Shown here in pieces: positions 57,101 to 64,000 of a DNA stretch of 64,000 nt. Where the stretch lies: the NCBI RefSeq assembly GCF_030709675.1, contig NZ_JAUZQD010000010.1:310001-374000 (forward strand), in the 5' to 3' direction. Numbering within the stretch: the stretch's first letter is position 1; the number at the start of each line of letters is the position of its first letter. The translations under genes were made by a program, and so were the position numbers. Source of the stretch: Symbioplanes lichenis. Lineage in GTDB: Bacteria > Actinomycetota > Actinomycetes > Mycobacteriales > Micromonosporaceae. The notes under the pieces were generated by a model, which worked only from the letters and a program-made list of their open reading frames with translations, was not told the origin of the DNA and did no database searches.

Positions 57101-58213
57101 GACGCCCTCGTCGCCGACGTCGCGCCGGGTGAGCAGCTCCTCCACCGGGCCCATGATCAGGGTCAGCGGGGTCCGGAACTCGTGGCTGATGTTGGAGAAG
57201 AACGCCGTCTTGGCCCGGTCGAGCTCGGCCAGCTCCTCGGCCCGCCGCTGCTGCGCCTCGTAGCTGCGCGCGCTGGCGATGCCCGCCGCCACGTGACCGG
57301 CGGCGAGCTCGAGGAAGCCCCGGTACGACTCGTCGAGCGCGCGGTAGCGGTTGAGCGCGGCCACCATGAACCCGTACGGGCTGCCGCCCTGTTGCAGCAG
57401 CGGCAGCACCAGCGCCTGGGTCGGCGGCTCGGACCAGTCGCCGGACGGCAGCTCGCCGCTCAGGCCGTCCAGCTCCACGATGCCGCCGGTCGCGGGCCAT
57501 TTGTGCGCGGTGGCCGGATGGGTCGGATCGATGCCCGTGACGGCCGCCAGCCGGGCCTCCTCGCCGTCGGCCAGGTAGGTCAGCGTGAACGGCAGGTCCT
57601 TGCGGTTGCGGTCGAGCTGCGTGCCCGCGAAGGTGAGCATCTGCTGTTCCGTACGGATGGCGCTGGGGTCGGAGCCGAGGTCGCGCAGGGTGGCCATGCG
57701 CCGCTCGCCCAGCACCCGCTCGGTGTCCTCGCTGACCACGCAGAGCATGCCGACCACGCTGCCCTCGTCGTCGCGCAGCGGGCTGTAGGAGAAGGTGTGG
57801 TAGCTCTCCTCGGAGTAGCCCGACCGCCCGACGAAGAGCAGCAGCGCCTCGTCCCAGGTGGCGTGGCCGGTGCGCAGCACGGTCTCGATGCGCGGGCCGA
57901 TGTCGCCCCAGATCTCGGCCCACACCTCGGTGGCCGGGCGGCCCAGCGCCCACGGGTACTTGCGGCCCAGCGTGTCGTGGCGATAGGCGGCGTTGCAGAA
58001 GAAGGTCAGCTCCGGGCCCCACGCCATCCACATGGGAAACCGCGAGCTCAGCAGGATGCTGACGGCGGTGCGCAGGCTCTGCGGCCAGCCCTCGGGCGGC
58101 CCGAGCGGCGTCGCCTCCCAGCGCACGGCGGCCAGATCGCGGCCCACATCGCCGTCGGCGGCGAACACCTCGGCGACCGGCGCCCGCCCCGCTGCGAAAT
58201 CACCTTCGTTCAT
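54167..58213 (-). CDS. PAS-GAF-histidine kinase-receiver-PAS-GAF-PP2C-RsbW-like ATPase signalling protein
   Basis: 1348 residues. Domains: PAS (about 30-165), GAF (175-325), HisKA with His344 (SHEFRTPL), HATPase (440-555, DTGIGVP and GSGIGLALV), receiver with Asp651 (SDVMMP) and Lys in VKPFS, PAS (720-845), GAF-like (860-1010), SpoIIE/RsbU-type PP2C phosphatase (about 1015-1205; GGDWYD and GHGLQAA metal motifs, GGYDDDVALL) and a C-terminal RsbW-type ATPase (1220-1345; EACANAIEHG and DSGRWKTP). It can in principle sense, phosphorylate itself, and set both kinase and phosphatase activity on the STAS protein encoded next. No membrane segment. Its sensor-kinase-receiver half is paralogous to the protein at 1954-5670. 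Confidence 0.93.
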   Translation of the reverse strand: MNEGDFAAGRAPVAEVFAADGDVGRDLAAVRWEATPLGPPEGWPQSLRTAVSILLSSRFPMWMAWGPELTFFCNAAYRHDTLGRKYPWALGRPATEVWAEIWGDIGPRIETVLRTGHATWDEALLLFVGRSGYSEESYHTFSYSPLRDDEGSVVGMLCVVSEDTERVLGERRMATLRDLGSDPSAIRTEQQMLTFAGTQLDRNRKDLPFTLTYLADGEEARLAAVTGIDPTHPATAHKWPATGGIVELDGLSGELPSGDWSEPPTQALVLPLLQQGGSPYGFMVAALNRYRALDESYRGFLELAAGHVAAGIASARSYEAQQRRAEELAELDRAKTAFFSNISHEFRTPLTLIMGPVEELLTRRDVGDEGVRAELDVIQRNALRLGKLVNTLLDFSRLEAGRMRASYEPVDLAAATAELAGVFRSAVERAGLTFDVHCPPLARPVRLDHEMWEKVILNLLSNALKFTFTGGVRVTVAEVDGEALVTVADTGIGVPAPEMPRLFERFHRIENARSRSNEGSGIGLALVKELVELQGGSIAAESEEGRGTTFTIRLPFAAGHVPTSSEPLVSTTAEPFLQEALRWLPGVDDVVDAPAPVSSPAQVLVADDNADMRDYLTRLLRSSGHRVEAVGDGQAALEHARRQPPDLIVSDVMMPRLDGLQLVAALRADPRTASTPVLLLSARAGEEASIEGLEAGADDYLVKPFSSAELLARVRANVELSRLRNHHARWRTALIDSLQEAFFVCDEDGAVIEINSTFADILGYGPEGLPYAAVHPWWPDRTADPEGHQEVADAFALLTERSRGTYTIPVVHRDGHRLWVAAAFNQVADPDTGRRVVVGTFRDVTDEHYAVQRESALAAVSVRLSQADSVSGALTGVLLELRELWQATEVYAAVFDGTGTPALASTDPGSLASGPPPALLAVRDQPLLTPAAPQSGGAGIALEHPDGTLGLWIQLAENRPFTEQDRTLLALLAGHLGQGLHRLHQIDQQRETALALQRAILGPAQLPDGFAVRYAPATRPLKVGGDWYDIVPLADHRIGIVVGDCVGHGLQAATVMGQLRSACRALLLQNTDPAQTLTALDSFAAQLPGASCATVFCGVLDADTGELSYASAGHPPAIVAHPGGGTDLLDQGRSRPLGVPARRDRPEARYTMPPRATLLLYTDGLVERRKQPLTHGIEQVTAAVQQGRAAELEELATDVMDHMAPAGGYDDDVALLLYRHPGPLQFSFPAEPGRLAQARSALRSWLALCGIDTLTAQNVLVAAGEACANAIEHGHRHGPEGSILLHAAATADDLHLTITDSGRWKTPQPEANPHRGRGFTLMRALMNEVTVTTRADGTVVGMSARITQ

Positions 58214-58300
58214 CGGATGGGATTCTCCCCGTTTCCCGCGACTCGCGCTCGTCGGCCCCGCCCGGCAGGGTCCCTCGTCCGGGCCACCCCAGGGGGACGG

Positions 58301-58603
58301 TCAGGACGAAGCCATGCGGATCAGGGCATTGCCCCCCAGGAGCAGGACGTCCGCGCCGGCCACGAAGGCCATGCTCAGGTGCAGCCGCCGGGTCGCCCGC
58401 TCCGGGTCGGGGTCCGTCATGCCCCGCACGGCGCTGATCAATCCCGCCAGCACCAGCGGGATGCCGCCGATCAGCAGCAGGCCGACCGAGCCGGGCGTGT
58501 TGCCCCGCGACACCAGCAACGTGATCATCACCACGGGCAGCAGGCCGAAGAACACCAGGGCCAGCCCCGCATACCATCGCAGTGCCCGCAACGCGCTCGT
58601 CAT
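58301..58603 (-). CDS. small three-helix membrane protein, unknown function
   Basis: 100 residues with three predicted membrane segments (about 10-30, 40-59, 76-94), connected by RGNTPGS and a charged DPDPERATRR loop. No recognised domain. Its ATG overlaps the stop of the SprT-like gene (ATGA at 58600-58603), so they are translated together. Confidence 0.75.
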   Translation of the reverse strand: MTSALRALRWYAGLALVFFGLLPVVMITLLVSRGNTPGSVGLLLIGGIPLVLAGLISAVRGMTDPDPERATRRLHLSMAFVAGADVLLLGGNALIRMASS

Positions 58604-59319
58604 GCTGGTCCGGCCCCTTCCCGACGCGAGCCCAGATCGTAACCGGGGCGCACACCCTGAAAGGAAACGGTCAGCAGGCCGGCCCGCGTCTTCACGTGAT
58701 AGCGGGTGCGGCCGCGCTTGACGATCGTCCCGCGCAGCCCCTCGTACTTGCCGGCCACGGTCAGCCGCACCTCGTCGCCGACGCGCAACGGAACGCTCTC
58801 GGTCACGGCGGCGACCCGGGGGTCACGCAGGCGGGCCAGCTCGGCCTCGTAGCGGGGGTGCATCGGGGCCGGCTCCCCGTCCCGCGTCCAGGTGTAGATC
58901 GCGGCCGGGTCGAAGGTGGGCGAGCACGACGGGCAGGAACGCACCCGGACGGGCCGGCGATGCGCGGTCGTACGGTGCCCCGCCGCGCACGTCCCGACGA
59001 AGCCGCCCTCCACCCGGGGCGCGTCCCCGGGCACGCACCGCGTCCCCGAACAGCCGATGCGCTGCGCGGTCGCCCGCCACACCCGGTCGTGCCCGTGCTT
59101 CGGGCCGGCCAGCGCGTGCGCGATCTCGTGCAGCACGGTGTCGCGGACCTGCTCCTCCGAATAGATCTCGGTCAGCGCCCGGGACAGCCCGATCTCCTTG
59201 CGGTCGGAGCGGCACACCCCCGCCCGCGTCTTGGCGTTGTCGAACACCAGGCGCCACCCGGTGAGCCGGTGCCGCGCCATGAGTCCGTACGCGAGCTCCC
59301 GCGCCGAGATCAGATCCAC
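58600..59319 (-). CDS. SprT-like zinc metalloprotease-type protein with C-terminal KOW-like domain
   Basis: 239 residues from GTG 59319. SprT-like domain (about 1-150) with VLHEIAHALAGPKHGHDRVW, in which HExxH and the later His form the zinc site. A zinc-ribbon-like set (CSGTRC, GTCAAGH, SCPSC) follows. The C-terminal 70 residues (VGDEVRLTVAGKYEGLRGTI, then VKRGRTRYHVKT) look like a KOW/SH3-type nucleic-acid or ribosome-binding fold. SprT/Spartan proteins degrade DNA-protein crosslinks, but bacterial members are uncharacterised. The fusion suggests action on nucleoprotein. Translation is coupled to the small membrane protein. Confidence 0.88.
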   Translation of the reverse strand: MDLISARELAYGLMARHRLTGWRLVFDNAKTRAGVCRSDRKEIGLSRALTEIYSEEQVRDTVLHEIAHALAGPKHGHDRVWRATAQRIGCSGTRCVPGDAPRVEGGFVGTCAAGHRTTAHRRPVRVRSCPSCSPTFDPAAIYTWTRDGEPAPMHPRYEAELARLRDPRVAAVTESVPLRVGDEVRLTVAGKYEGLRGTIVKRGRTRYHVKTRAGLLTVSFQGVRPGYDLGSRREGAGPA

Positions 59320-59347
59320 CCGACGATGGTGCCACGTCACATAAGAA

Positions 59348-59398
59348 TGGACTTGTCGGTCCAGACGCGGCGTGGCAAAGTCTGGACCATGAAGTCCA
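59348..59398 (+). promoter_or_regulatory. twin TetR-type operators at the aldo/keto reductase promoter
   Basis: TGGAC-N6-GTCCA occurs at 59348-59363 and again at 59383-59398, 35 bases apart; the second covers the ATG at 59389. A larger perfect repeat, GGTCCAGAC (59358-59366) and GTCTGGACC (59380-59388), links them. The TetR gene 84 bases... downstream in the same unit (60483) is the obvious candidate regulator. Confidence 0.7.
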
Positions 59399-60465
59399 AT
59401 GATTACTTCCTGCTCGGCCGATCCGGTCTGCGCGTGAGCCGTCTGGCCCTCGGCACCATGAACTTCGGCGTGGGCGGCTTCCACGCGGCCTACGGCAAGC
59501 CGGAGGAGGAGGCCGCGCCGATCTTCCACCGCTACGTCGAGGCGGGCGGCAACTTCATCGACACCGCCGACTTCTACACGGCGGGGGAGAGCGAGCGCAT
59601 GCTCGGCCGGCTGATCGCCCGGGCCGGCAACCGGAACCGCCTGGTGCTGACCAGCAAGTTCACCAACACGGTGGACCCCGCCGACCCCAACGCGGGCGGC
59701 AACGGCCGCAAGCACATGATCCGCGCGCTGGAGGCGTCGCTGCGCCGGCTCGGCACCGACCACCTCGACGTCTACCTGCTGCACACCTGGGACCGGATCA
59801 CGCCGGTCGAGGAGGTGGTGCGAACCTTCGACGATCTCGTCCGCGCCGGGAAGATCCGTTACGCCGGCCTGTCCGACGTGCCCGCCTGGTACGCCGCCCG
59901 CGCCCAGAGCTACGCCGAGGCCCACGGCCTGGCCCCGATGATCACCGTCCAGCTGCCGTACTCGCTGGTCAACCGGGCCGTCGAGCCGGAGTTCGTCCCG
60001 ATGGCGCAGTCGCTGGGTCTCGGCCTCACCGCGTGGAGCCCGCTCGGCGGCGGCCTGCTCACCGGCAAATACCGCCGTGACGGCAGCGGCCCGGGCCGGC
60101 TGGGCGACGCGGGCGTGCCGATCGGCGACCGGGAGTGGGCGGTGCTCGAGGCGCTGGAGGCCGTGGCCGCCGACCTCGGTCAGCCGGTCGCCCGGGTGGC
60201 CCTCAACTGGGTCGTCACCCGGCCCGGGGTCGCCGCGGCCGTCGTCGGGGCGAGCAGCGCCGACCAGCTCGGCGGCACCCTGGCCGCGCTGGACTTCGAG
60301 CTACCCGCCGACGCCCGCCGCCGGCTCGACGAGGCGAGCGCCGTGCCGCTGCCCGCGCCCTACTCCATGTTCACCCCGGAGTACCAGTCGTGGATCGTCA
60401 GCCCCGGTCTGTCCATCGGCGACAAGCCCGCCGGCTATGCCCCGCCCGTGCTCAACGCGGCCTGA
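59389..60465 (+). CDS. aldo/keto reductase
   Basis: 358 residues from ATG 59389. TIM-barrel AKR with the full catalytic tetrad: Asp and Tyr in FIDTADFYTAGESE, Lys in LTSKF and His in LLHTWD. The C-terminal NADPH-binding region shows WSPLGGGLLTGKYRRDG and VVGASSADQLGGTLAAL. Members of this AKR group reduce aldehydes or ketones, including sugars. The start codon lies inside the second TGGAC-N6-GTCCA operator, so repression should block both transcription and translation. The TetR gene follows after 17 bases. Confidence 0.95.
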   Translation: MKSNDYFLLGRSGLRVSRLALGTMNFGVGGFHAAYGKPEEEAAPIFHRYVEAGGNFIDTADFYTAGESERMLGRLIARAGNRNRLVLTSKFTNTVDPADPNAGGNGRKHMIRALEASLRRLGTDHLDVYLLHTWDRITPVEEVVRTFDDLVRAGKIRYAGLSDVPAWYAARAQSYAEAHGLAPMITVQLPYSLVNRAVEPEFVPMAQSLGLGLTAWSPLGGGLLTGKYRRDGSGPGRLGDAGVPIGDREWAVLEALEAVAADLGQPVARVALNWVVTRPGVAAAVVGASSADQLGGTLAALDFELPADARRRLDEASAVPLPAPYSMFTPEYQSWIVSPGLSIGDKPAGYAPPVLNAA

Positions 60466-60482
60466 TTGTTAGCGTGAGCCGC

Positions 60483-61079
60483 ATGACGGGGCTGACGGCG
60501 AAGGGCGCGGCGACCCGGGAGCGGATCGTACGGGCGGCCACCGACCTGATCCTCGACCGCGGGGTCGCCGGCATGACCCTCGACGAGATCCGGGCCGGCA
60601 CCGGCACCAGCAAGAGCCAGCTCTTCCACTATTTCCCGGGCGGCAAGAGCGAGCTCGTCGGCGCCATCGCCGCCTTCCAGAACGGCCGGGTCATGGCGGC
60701 CCAGGAGCCGTGGCTCGACCGGCTCGACTCCTGGGCGGCCTGGCAGTCCTGGCGCGACGCCGTCGTCACCTACTACCGCGGGCTGACCCACAAGTACTGC
60801 TCGGTCAGCGCCCTGGTCAACGACGTCGCGCCCACCGACCCCGCCCTGGCCGCCGAGATCGCCGCCCACGCCGACCGGTGGCGCGAGCAGCTCGCCGCCG
60901 GCCTGCGCACGATGCGCGACCGGGGCCTGCTGCGCCCGGAGGCCGACCCCGACCGGCTGGCGCTGGCCACCTTCGCCACGCTGCAGGGCGGGCTGCTCGT
61001 CATGCAGTCGCAGGACGACATCGAGCCGCTCGAGGCCGCCCTCGACGGCGCGCTGACCATGCTGCGCGCCTGGTCGTGA
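60483..61079 (+). CDS. TetR/AcrR-family repressor
   Basis: 198 residues from ATG 60483 (GTG 60474 possible). Helix-turn-helix at about 10-55: ATRERIVRAATDLILDRGVA, then TGTSKSQLFHYFPGGKSELV, which fits the YxYF-type recognition helix. The C-terminal domain resembles TetR_C_7/LmrA-like (ALVNDVAPTDPALAAEIAAH). It lies 17 bases after the aldo/keto reductase and probably represses both via the twin operators at 59348-59398. Confidence 0.93.
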   Translation: MTGLTAKGAATRERIVRAATDLILDRGVAGMTLDEIRAGTGTSKSQLFHYFPGGKSELVGAIAAFQNGRVMAAQEPWLDRLDSWAAWQSWRDAVVTYYRGLTHKYCSVSALVNDVAPTDPALAAEIAAHADRWREQLAAGLRTMRDRGLLRPEADPDRLALATFATLQGGLLVMQSQDDIEPLEAALDGALTMLRAWS

Positions 61080-61094
61080 CGGCACTCGGCGAGA

Positions 61095-61964
61095 TCAGGC
61101 GGCGGCGACCGGGCGGATGATCTCGTCCGCCACCCACTGGGCGACGCCGGCCGGCCACGGCGCGGGCAGACCCAGGACGAGGTGCGTGAACCCGGCTTCG
61201 ATCGCCGCGGCGGCCGCGTCCCGGGTGGCGGCCGGATTGTCGTACGCGACCCCGAGGTGGATCGACCGCGTGATCTCCGCCGGGTCCCGGCCGATCTCCG
61301 CGCAGTAGCGGTCGAGCAGCCTGCTCCGGCCGACCGCGTCGGGCAGGTCACCGCCCGGGATGTTCCAGACGTCCGCGTGCTCGGCGACGATCCGCAGCAC
61401 TTGGGCCGAGCGCCCGCCCACGACGATCGGCGGGTGCGGCCGCTGGACCGGTTTCGGGTGGCCGATCGCCCCGGTGAGCCGGTGATACTCGCCGGAGAAG
61501 TCGAACGGCTCGGCCGACGTCCACAGCCGCCGGACGATGGTCAGCGACTCGGCGAGGCTGCCGGCCGCGTGGGCCGCGTCGTGATAGGGCAGGCCGTGGG
61601 CGTCGTACTCCCGGCGGGCCCAGGGGATGTCGGTGCGCGAGCCGGCGCCGATCCCGAAGTCGAGCCGGCCGCCGGACACGATGTCGACGGTCGTCGCCAT
61701 CTTGGCCAGCAGGGCGGGCGGCCGGATCCGGTTGCTGGTCACCATCAGGCCCAGGCGCAGCCGCGACGTCCGGGCCGCCAGCGCCGCCAGCAGGGTCCAG
61801 CCCTCGAGGATCGGGCCGTCGAGGGGGCCGCCGATCGGCAGCAGGTGGTCGAAGAGCCACGCGTGCCCGATCTCCGGGACGCCGTCCGCCTCGTGCCACA
61901 CCCGGTGCACGTCCGCGTAGCTCACCTGCTGCGGCGCGGTCATGATGCCGAAGCTGGCCGTCAC
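61095..61964 (-). CDS. LLM-class F420-dependent oxidoreductase
   Basis: 289 residues from GTG 61964, overlapping the hydrolase stop (GTGA). Luciferase-like TIM barrel: GHAWLFDHLLPIGG, LRLGLMVTSNRIRPPALLAK, ATTVDIVSGGRLDFGIGAGS, then HPPIVVGGRSAQVLRIVAEH. This is the actinobacterial F420-type branch; the residues do not settle F420 against FMN. It follows an alpha/beta hydrolase in a two-gene operon, suggesting a small degradative or detoxifying pathway. Confidence 0.93.
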   Translation of the reverse strand: MTASFGIMTAPQQVSYADVHRVWHEADGVPEIGHAWLFDHLLPIGGPLDGPILEGWTLLAALAARTSRLRLGLMVTSNRIRPPALLAKMATTVDIVSGGRLDFGIGAGSRTDIPWARREYDAHGLPYHDAAHAAGSLAESLTIVRRLWTSAEPFDFSGEYHRLTGAIGHPKPVQRPHPPIVVGGRSAQVLRIVAEHADVWNIPGGDLPDAVGRSRLLDRYCAEIGRDPAEITRSIHLGVAYDNPAATRDAAAAAIEAGFTHLVLGLPAPWPAGVAQWVADEIIRPVAAA

Positions 61965-62806
61965 TTGGACTCCAGTTGCCCGGCGGCCGGGTCGACGCTC
62001 AGGGGCGAGCCGAGCAGGAACGCCGTCGACACCCGCTGAACCGCCGCCACGCGGGCCGGGTCCTCGTCGGTGGTCTCGGTGCTGTGGTAGCCGGTGATGC
62101 CGCCCAGGGAGTGCTCCCCGCCGAAAAGGGTGAGCAGCGTCTTCGGCGCCGGGCTCAGGTGGTAGGCGTCGGTCCACCAGTCGGGCTTGCGGACGGTCAG
62201 CGCGGACTGGTCGGCGTCGCCCGCCACGATCAGGGCCGGGGCGGTCATGGCCGTGAAGTCGGGGCTCATGAAGGCGAAGTGCTCGGCGGCGAAGGGGCTC
62301 AGGTCGGCCCCGCCGAGGCCGGCGACGGCCAAGAGCACGCCCGCCTTCACCCGGGGATCGGCGCCCGGGAGGCTGTCGTCGCCGACGACCGTGGCACCGA
62401 GCAGGGCACTCGCGGTCGTGGCGCCCCAGGAGTGGCCGGCCACGGCGATGCGGTCGCGGTCGACCCGTCCGGCCAGGCCCGGCACGGCGGCCAGCAGGGT
62501 GTCGAGGTCGTCGAGGACGCGGCGCAGGTCGGCGTCGCGGAAGCGCCAGATCTCCGGGTAGCGGGGGTCGTCCGGGGTGACGTTCAGGGTGCGGGAGTCG
62601 AGGTGCGTGGGCTGCACGACGACGAAGCCGGCCGCGGTCCAGTGGTCGACCAGCGGGGCGTAGCCGCGCATCGACTCGCCGAAGCCGTGCGAGAAGACGA
62701 TGACGGGCAGGTCGTCGCCGCTCAGCGGGGCGGAGACGCGGACCTGAAGGTCGTCGCCGCGCTCGGGGGCGGACAGGACGACCGGGCTGACAGAGATGAC
62801 GGACAT
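61961..62806 (-). CDS. alpha/beta hydrolase (chlorophyllase/PAF-acetylhydrolase-like)
   Basis: 281 residues from ATG 62806 after gaggag. Oxyanion region FSHGFGESMRGY, nucleophile Ser in AGHSWGATT, a likely Asp in AGDADQSA and a late His in GGEHSLGG. It has no signal peptide and resembles the platelet-activating-factor acetylhydrolase or dienelactone-type cytosolic esterases. It is the first gene of the operon with the F420 oxidoreductase. Two CGGA(A/G)CA...CTCCG operators lie just upstream. Confidence 0.9.
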   Translation of the reverse strand: MSVISVSPVVLSAPERGDDLQVRVSAPLSGDDLPVIVFSHGFGESMRGYAPLVDHWTAAGFVVVQPTHLDSRTLNVTPDDPRYPEIWRFRDADLRRVLDDLDTLLAAVPGLAGRVDRDRIAVAGHSWGATTASALLGATVVGDDSLPGADPRVKAGVLLAVAGLGGADLSPFAAEHFAFMSPDFTAMTAPALIVAGDADQSALTVRKPDWWTDAYHLSPAPKTLLTLFGGEHSLGGITGYHSTETTDEDPARVAAVQRVSTAFLLGSPLSVDPAAGQLESK

Positions 62807-62826
62807 GGTTCTCCTCGCGAAATAAG

Positions 62827-62867
62827 CGGAACATCGCTCCGCATCAAACATACGGAGCAGTGCTCCG
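62827..62867. promoter_or_regulatory. two TetR-like operators upstream of the hydrolase operon
   Basis: CGGAACATCGCTCCG (62827-62841) and CGGAGCAGTGCTCCG (62853-62867) are 15-base palindromes 26 bases apart; the second is perfect except for its central base. They lie 21 bases upstream of the hydrolase start. No TetR gene is adjacent in this window; the one at 60483 has a different likely site. Confidence 0.62.
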
Positions 62868-62897
62868 CTTCGCAAGGTCACGTAAAAAAGGGCAACT

Positions 62898-62907
62898 TTG
62901 TTAACAA
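62898..62907 (+). promoter_or_regulatory. TTGTTAACAA palindrome before the GH76 gene
   Basis: A perfect 10-base AT-rich palindrome, within a longer imperfect ACTTTGTTAACAAGT, 30 bases before the GH76 start. Such an AT-rich symmetric block is unlikely by chance in this GC-rich DNA, so it may be an operator of the secreted glycanase. Confidence 0.45.
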
Positions 62908-62936
62908 GTGCGGCCGGGGCGCGCACAATGTGACGC

Positions 62937-64000
62937 ATGTCGATGCGTAGGCGAGCGGCGGCCCTGGTGGCCGCCATGACCGCGGCACTCGCGGTGCAGG
63001 CTCCCGCCGTTGCCGCGGCCGGGATCTGCAACAAATTCTGTGACGGGCGTGACGCCGCCCTGGCCGCGGGCGACCGGCAACCGGTCAGCAGTTCCCTGTA
63101 CGGGCGGACGTTCGTGCTGCATCTCAACGATCCCGACGCGATGGCGTGGGCCACGGTCGCGGGCGGGCAGGCCGGCGACGAGGTGTGGCTCGACCGGTCG
63201 TTCGACGGCGGGCGCACGTGGGGAAGCGGCAGCCGGCTGGGCAACGCGGTGATCCCCGCGGCGGCGACGGGCACGCGCACACTCATGTTCAACGTGGACG
63301 ACTGGGCGAACCGGGGCGTCGGGGCGTTGCGGGCGTGCGGGAAGGCCGGGGACCGTACGGAAATCACCTGTACCGCCTGGGCCCGCAGCACCTGGAACGC
63401 GGGCAGCCGCAGCACCGCCGCGGCGACCGCGCTCATGATGCGCTACAACCAGGGCACCGGCCTGTTCGACGACAACGCCTGGTGGACCGGCGCCAACGCG
63501 CTCACCGCGATCATCGACAACGCCCGCGTCTCGGGCATGGGCAGCTACAAGTACGCGATCGCCAACACGTACGACCGGCAGATCAACGCCTATCAGGGCC
63601 AGTTCCGCAACGAGTACATCGACGACACCGGCTGGTGGGGCCTCGCCTGGGTCGCCGCCTACGACCTGACGGGCGACAGTCGCTATCTGACCACCGCCCG
63701 CGCGGACGCCGACCACATGCACGCCTACTGGGACACCACGTGTGGCGGCGGCGTGTGGTGGAAGACCGACCGGACGACCAAGGTGGCCATCGCCAACAGC
63801 CTCTACATCCAGCTCAACGCCGCCCTCGGCCAGCGGATCGCGGGCGACACCACGTACAAGAACCGCGCGGCGGCGGGGTGGAGGTGGTTCTCCGGCACGG
63901 GCATGCTGACGTCCGAGAACATCGTCATCGACCGGATCGACCTGAGCACCTGCCGCGGGGCGAGCGGGCCCCTGACGTACAACTCGGGGGTGTTGATGAA
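62937..64000 (+). CDS. secreted GH76 family glycanase (alpha-1,6-mannanase type), cut by right edge
   Basis: The first 354 codons are visible. Signal peptide (RRRAAALVAAMTAALAVQAP, ending AVAAA, about residue 30), then an N-terminal segment with Cys pairs (CNKFCDG, ACGKAG, ITCTAW). The GH76 (alpha/alpha)6 barrel follows: WWTGANALTAIIDN, then NEYIDDTGWWGLAW with the catalytic Asp229-Asp230 pair, and KTDRTTKVAIANSLYIQLNA. GH76 enzymes cut alpha-1,6-mannan backbones of fungal walls and actinobacterial lipomannan. The C-terminal part, perhaps with a CBM, is outside the window. It is divergent from the hydrolase operon. Confidence 0.92.
   Translation, partial: MSMRRRAAALVAAMTAALAVQAPAVAAAGICNKFCDGRDAALAAGDRQPVSSSLYGRTFVLHLNDPDAMAWATVAGGQAGDEVWLDRSFDGGRTWGSGSRLGNAVIPAAATGTRTLMFNVDDWANRGVGALRACGKAGDRTEITCTAWARSTWNAGSRSTAAATALMMRYNQGTGLFDDNAWWTGANALTAIIDNARVSGMGSYKYAIANTYDRQINAYQGQFRNEYIDDTGWWGLAWVAAYDLTGDSRYLTTARADADHMHAYWDTTCGGGVWWKTDRTTKVAIANSLYIQLNAALGQRIAGDTTYKNRAAAGWRWFSGTGMLTSENIVIDRIDLSTCRGASGPLTYNSGVLM

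Noticed and set aside
54170..58642. A 1490-codon plus-strand frame opposite the partner-switching kinase
   Set aside because: Same antisense effect; the minus strand has a continuous run of recognised domains.

Overview
This is a GC-rich actinobacterial chromosome segment. Several traits point to the Micromonosporaceae, Actinoplanes or a close relative: SigE-family ECF sigma factors, a GerW-type sporulation protein, a methyl-accepting chemotaxis protein (motile spores), an MDMPI (mycothiol) domain, many secreted plant-polymer enzymes, and frequent GTG starts with ATGA/GTGA overlaps. The genus is inferred; no rRNA or tRNA gene, CRISPR array or insertion sequence was seen. Both edges cut genes: an unrecognised C-terminus on the left and a GH76 glycanase on the right.

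Left third (0-23 kb): an ECF sigma factor with a membrane-anchored partner; a truncated haemoglobin divergent from a giant CheB-PAS-GAF-kinase-receiver-GAF-PAS protein; a LysR/IMPase-like/NAD(P)-binding cluster; a cupin gene behind two tandem palindromes; a heptad-repeat coiled-coil gene; a secreted GH31 enzyme with two carbohydrate-binding modules, sharing a LacI-like operator with a sugar-dehydrogenase-like lipoprotein; a second lipoprotein; a solo ctaD with a hairpin over its ribosome-binding site; a second SigE-type sigma factor; and SDR, TetR, SGNH-hydrolase, HD and HxlR genes.

Middle (23-43 kb): a pectin locus (PL1 pectate lyase, beta-helix protein, PL11 rhamnogalacturonan lyase); a chemoreceptor; helR, an RNA polymerase-protecting helicase-like gene preceded by a sequence matching the rifamycin-associated element; an AfsR/SARP regulator convergent with it; a free-standing CBM2 protein; a decayed SARP/NB-ARC gene whose two fragments now point in opposite directions; and a galM-ABC sugar transporter operon running into gerW.

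Right third (43-64 kb): a secreted S33 peptidase; an ECF sigma factor with an anti-sigma factor that fuses a zinc finger to an MDMPI domain; a secreted penicillin/AHL acylase; a divergent SDR/XRE pair with a 62-bp tandem repeat; a MarR-MFS efflux operon; UspA; a two-gene partner-switching system in which sensor kinase, receiver, PP2C phosphatase and RsbW-like ATPase lie in one 1348-residue protein beside its STAS partner; a SprT-like protease; an aldo/keto reductase-TetR pair with twin operators; and a hydrolase/F420-oxidoreductase operon divergent from the GH76 gene.

The main themes are extracellular carbohydrate use, multi-layer signalling and antibiotic defence. The best leads are helR with its element, the partner-switching hub, the MDMPI anti-sigma factor, the inverted SARP remnant, several unassigned twin operators, and a near-palindromic 12-mer (GGAATCGGTTCC) repeated across unrelated genes.
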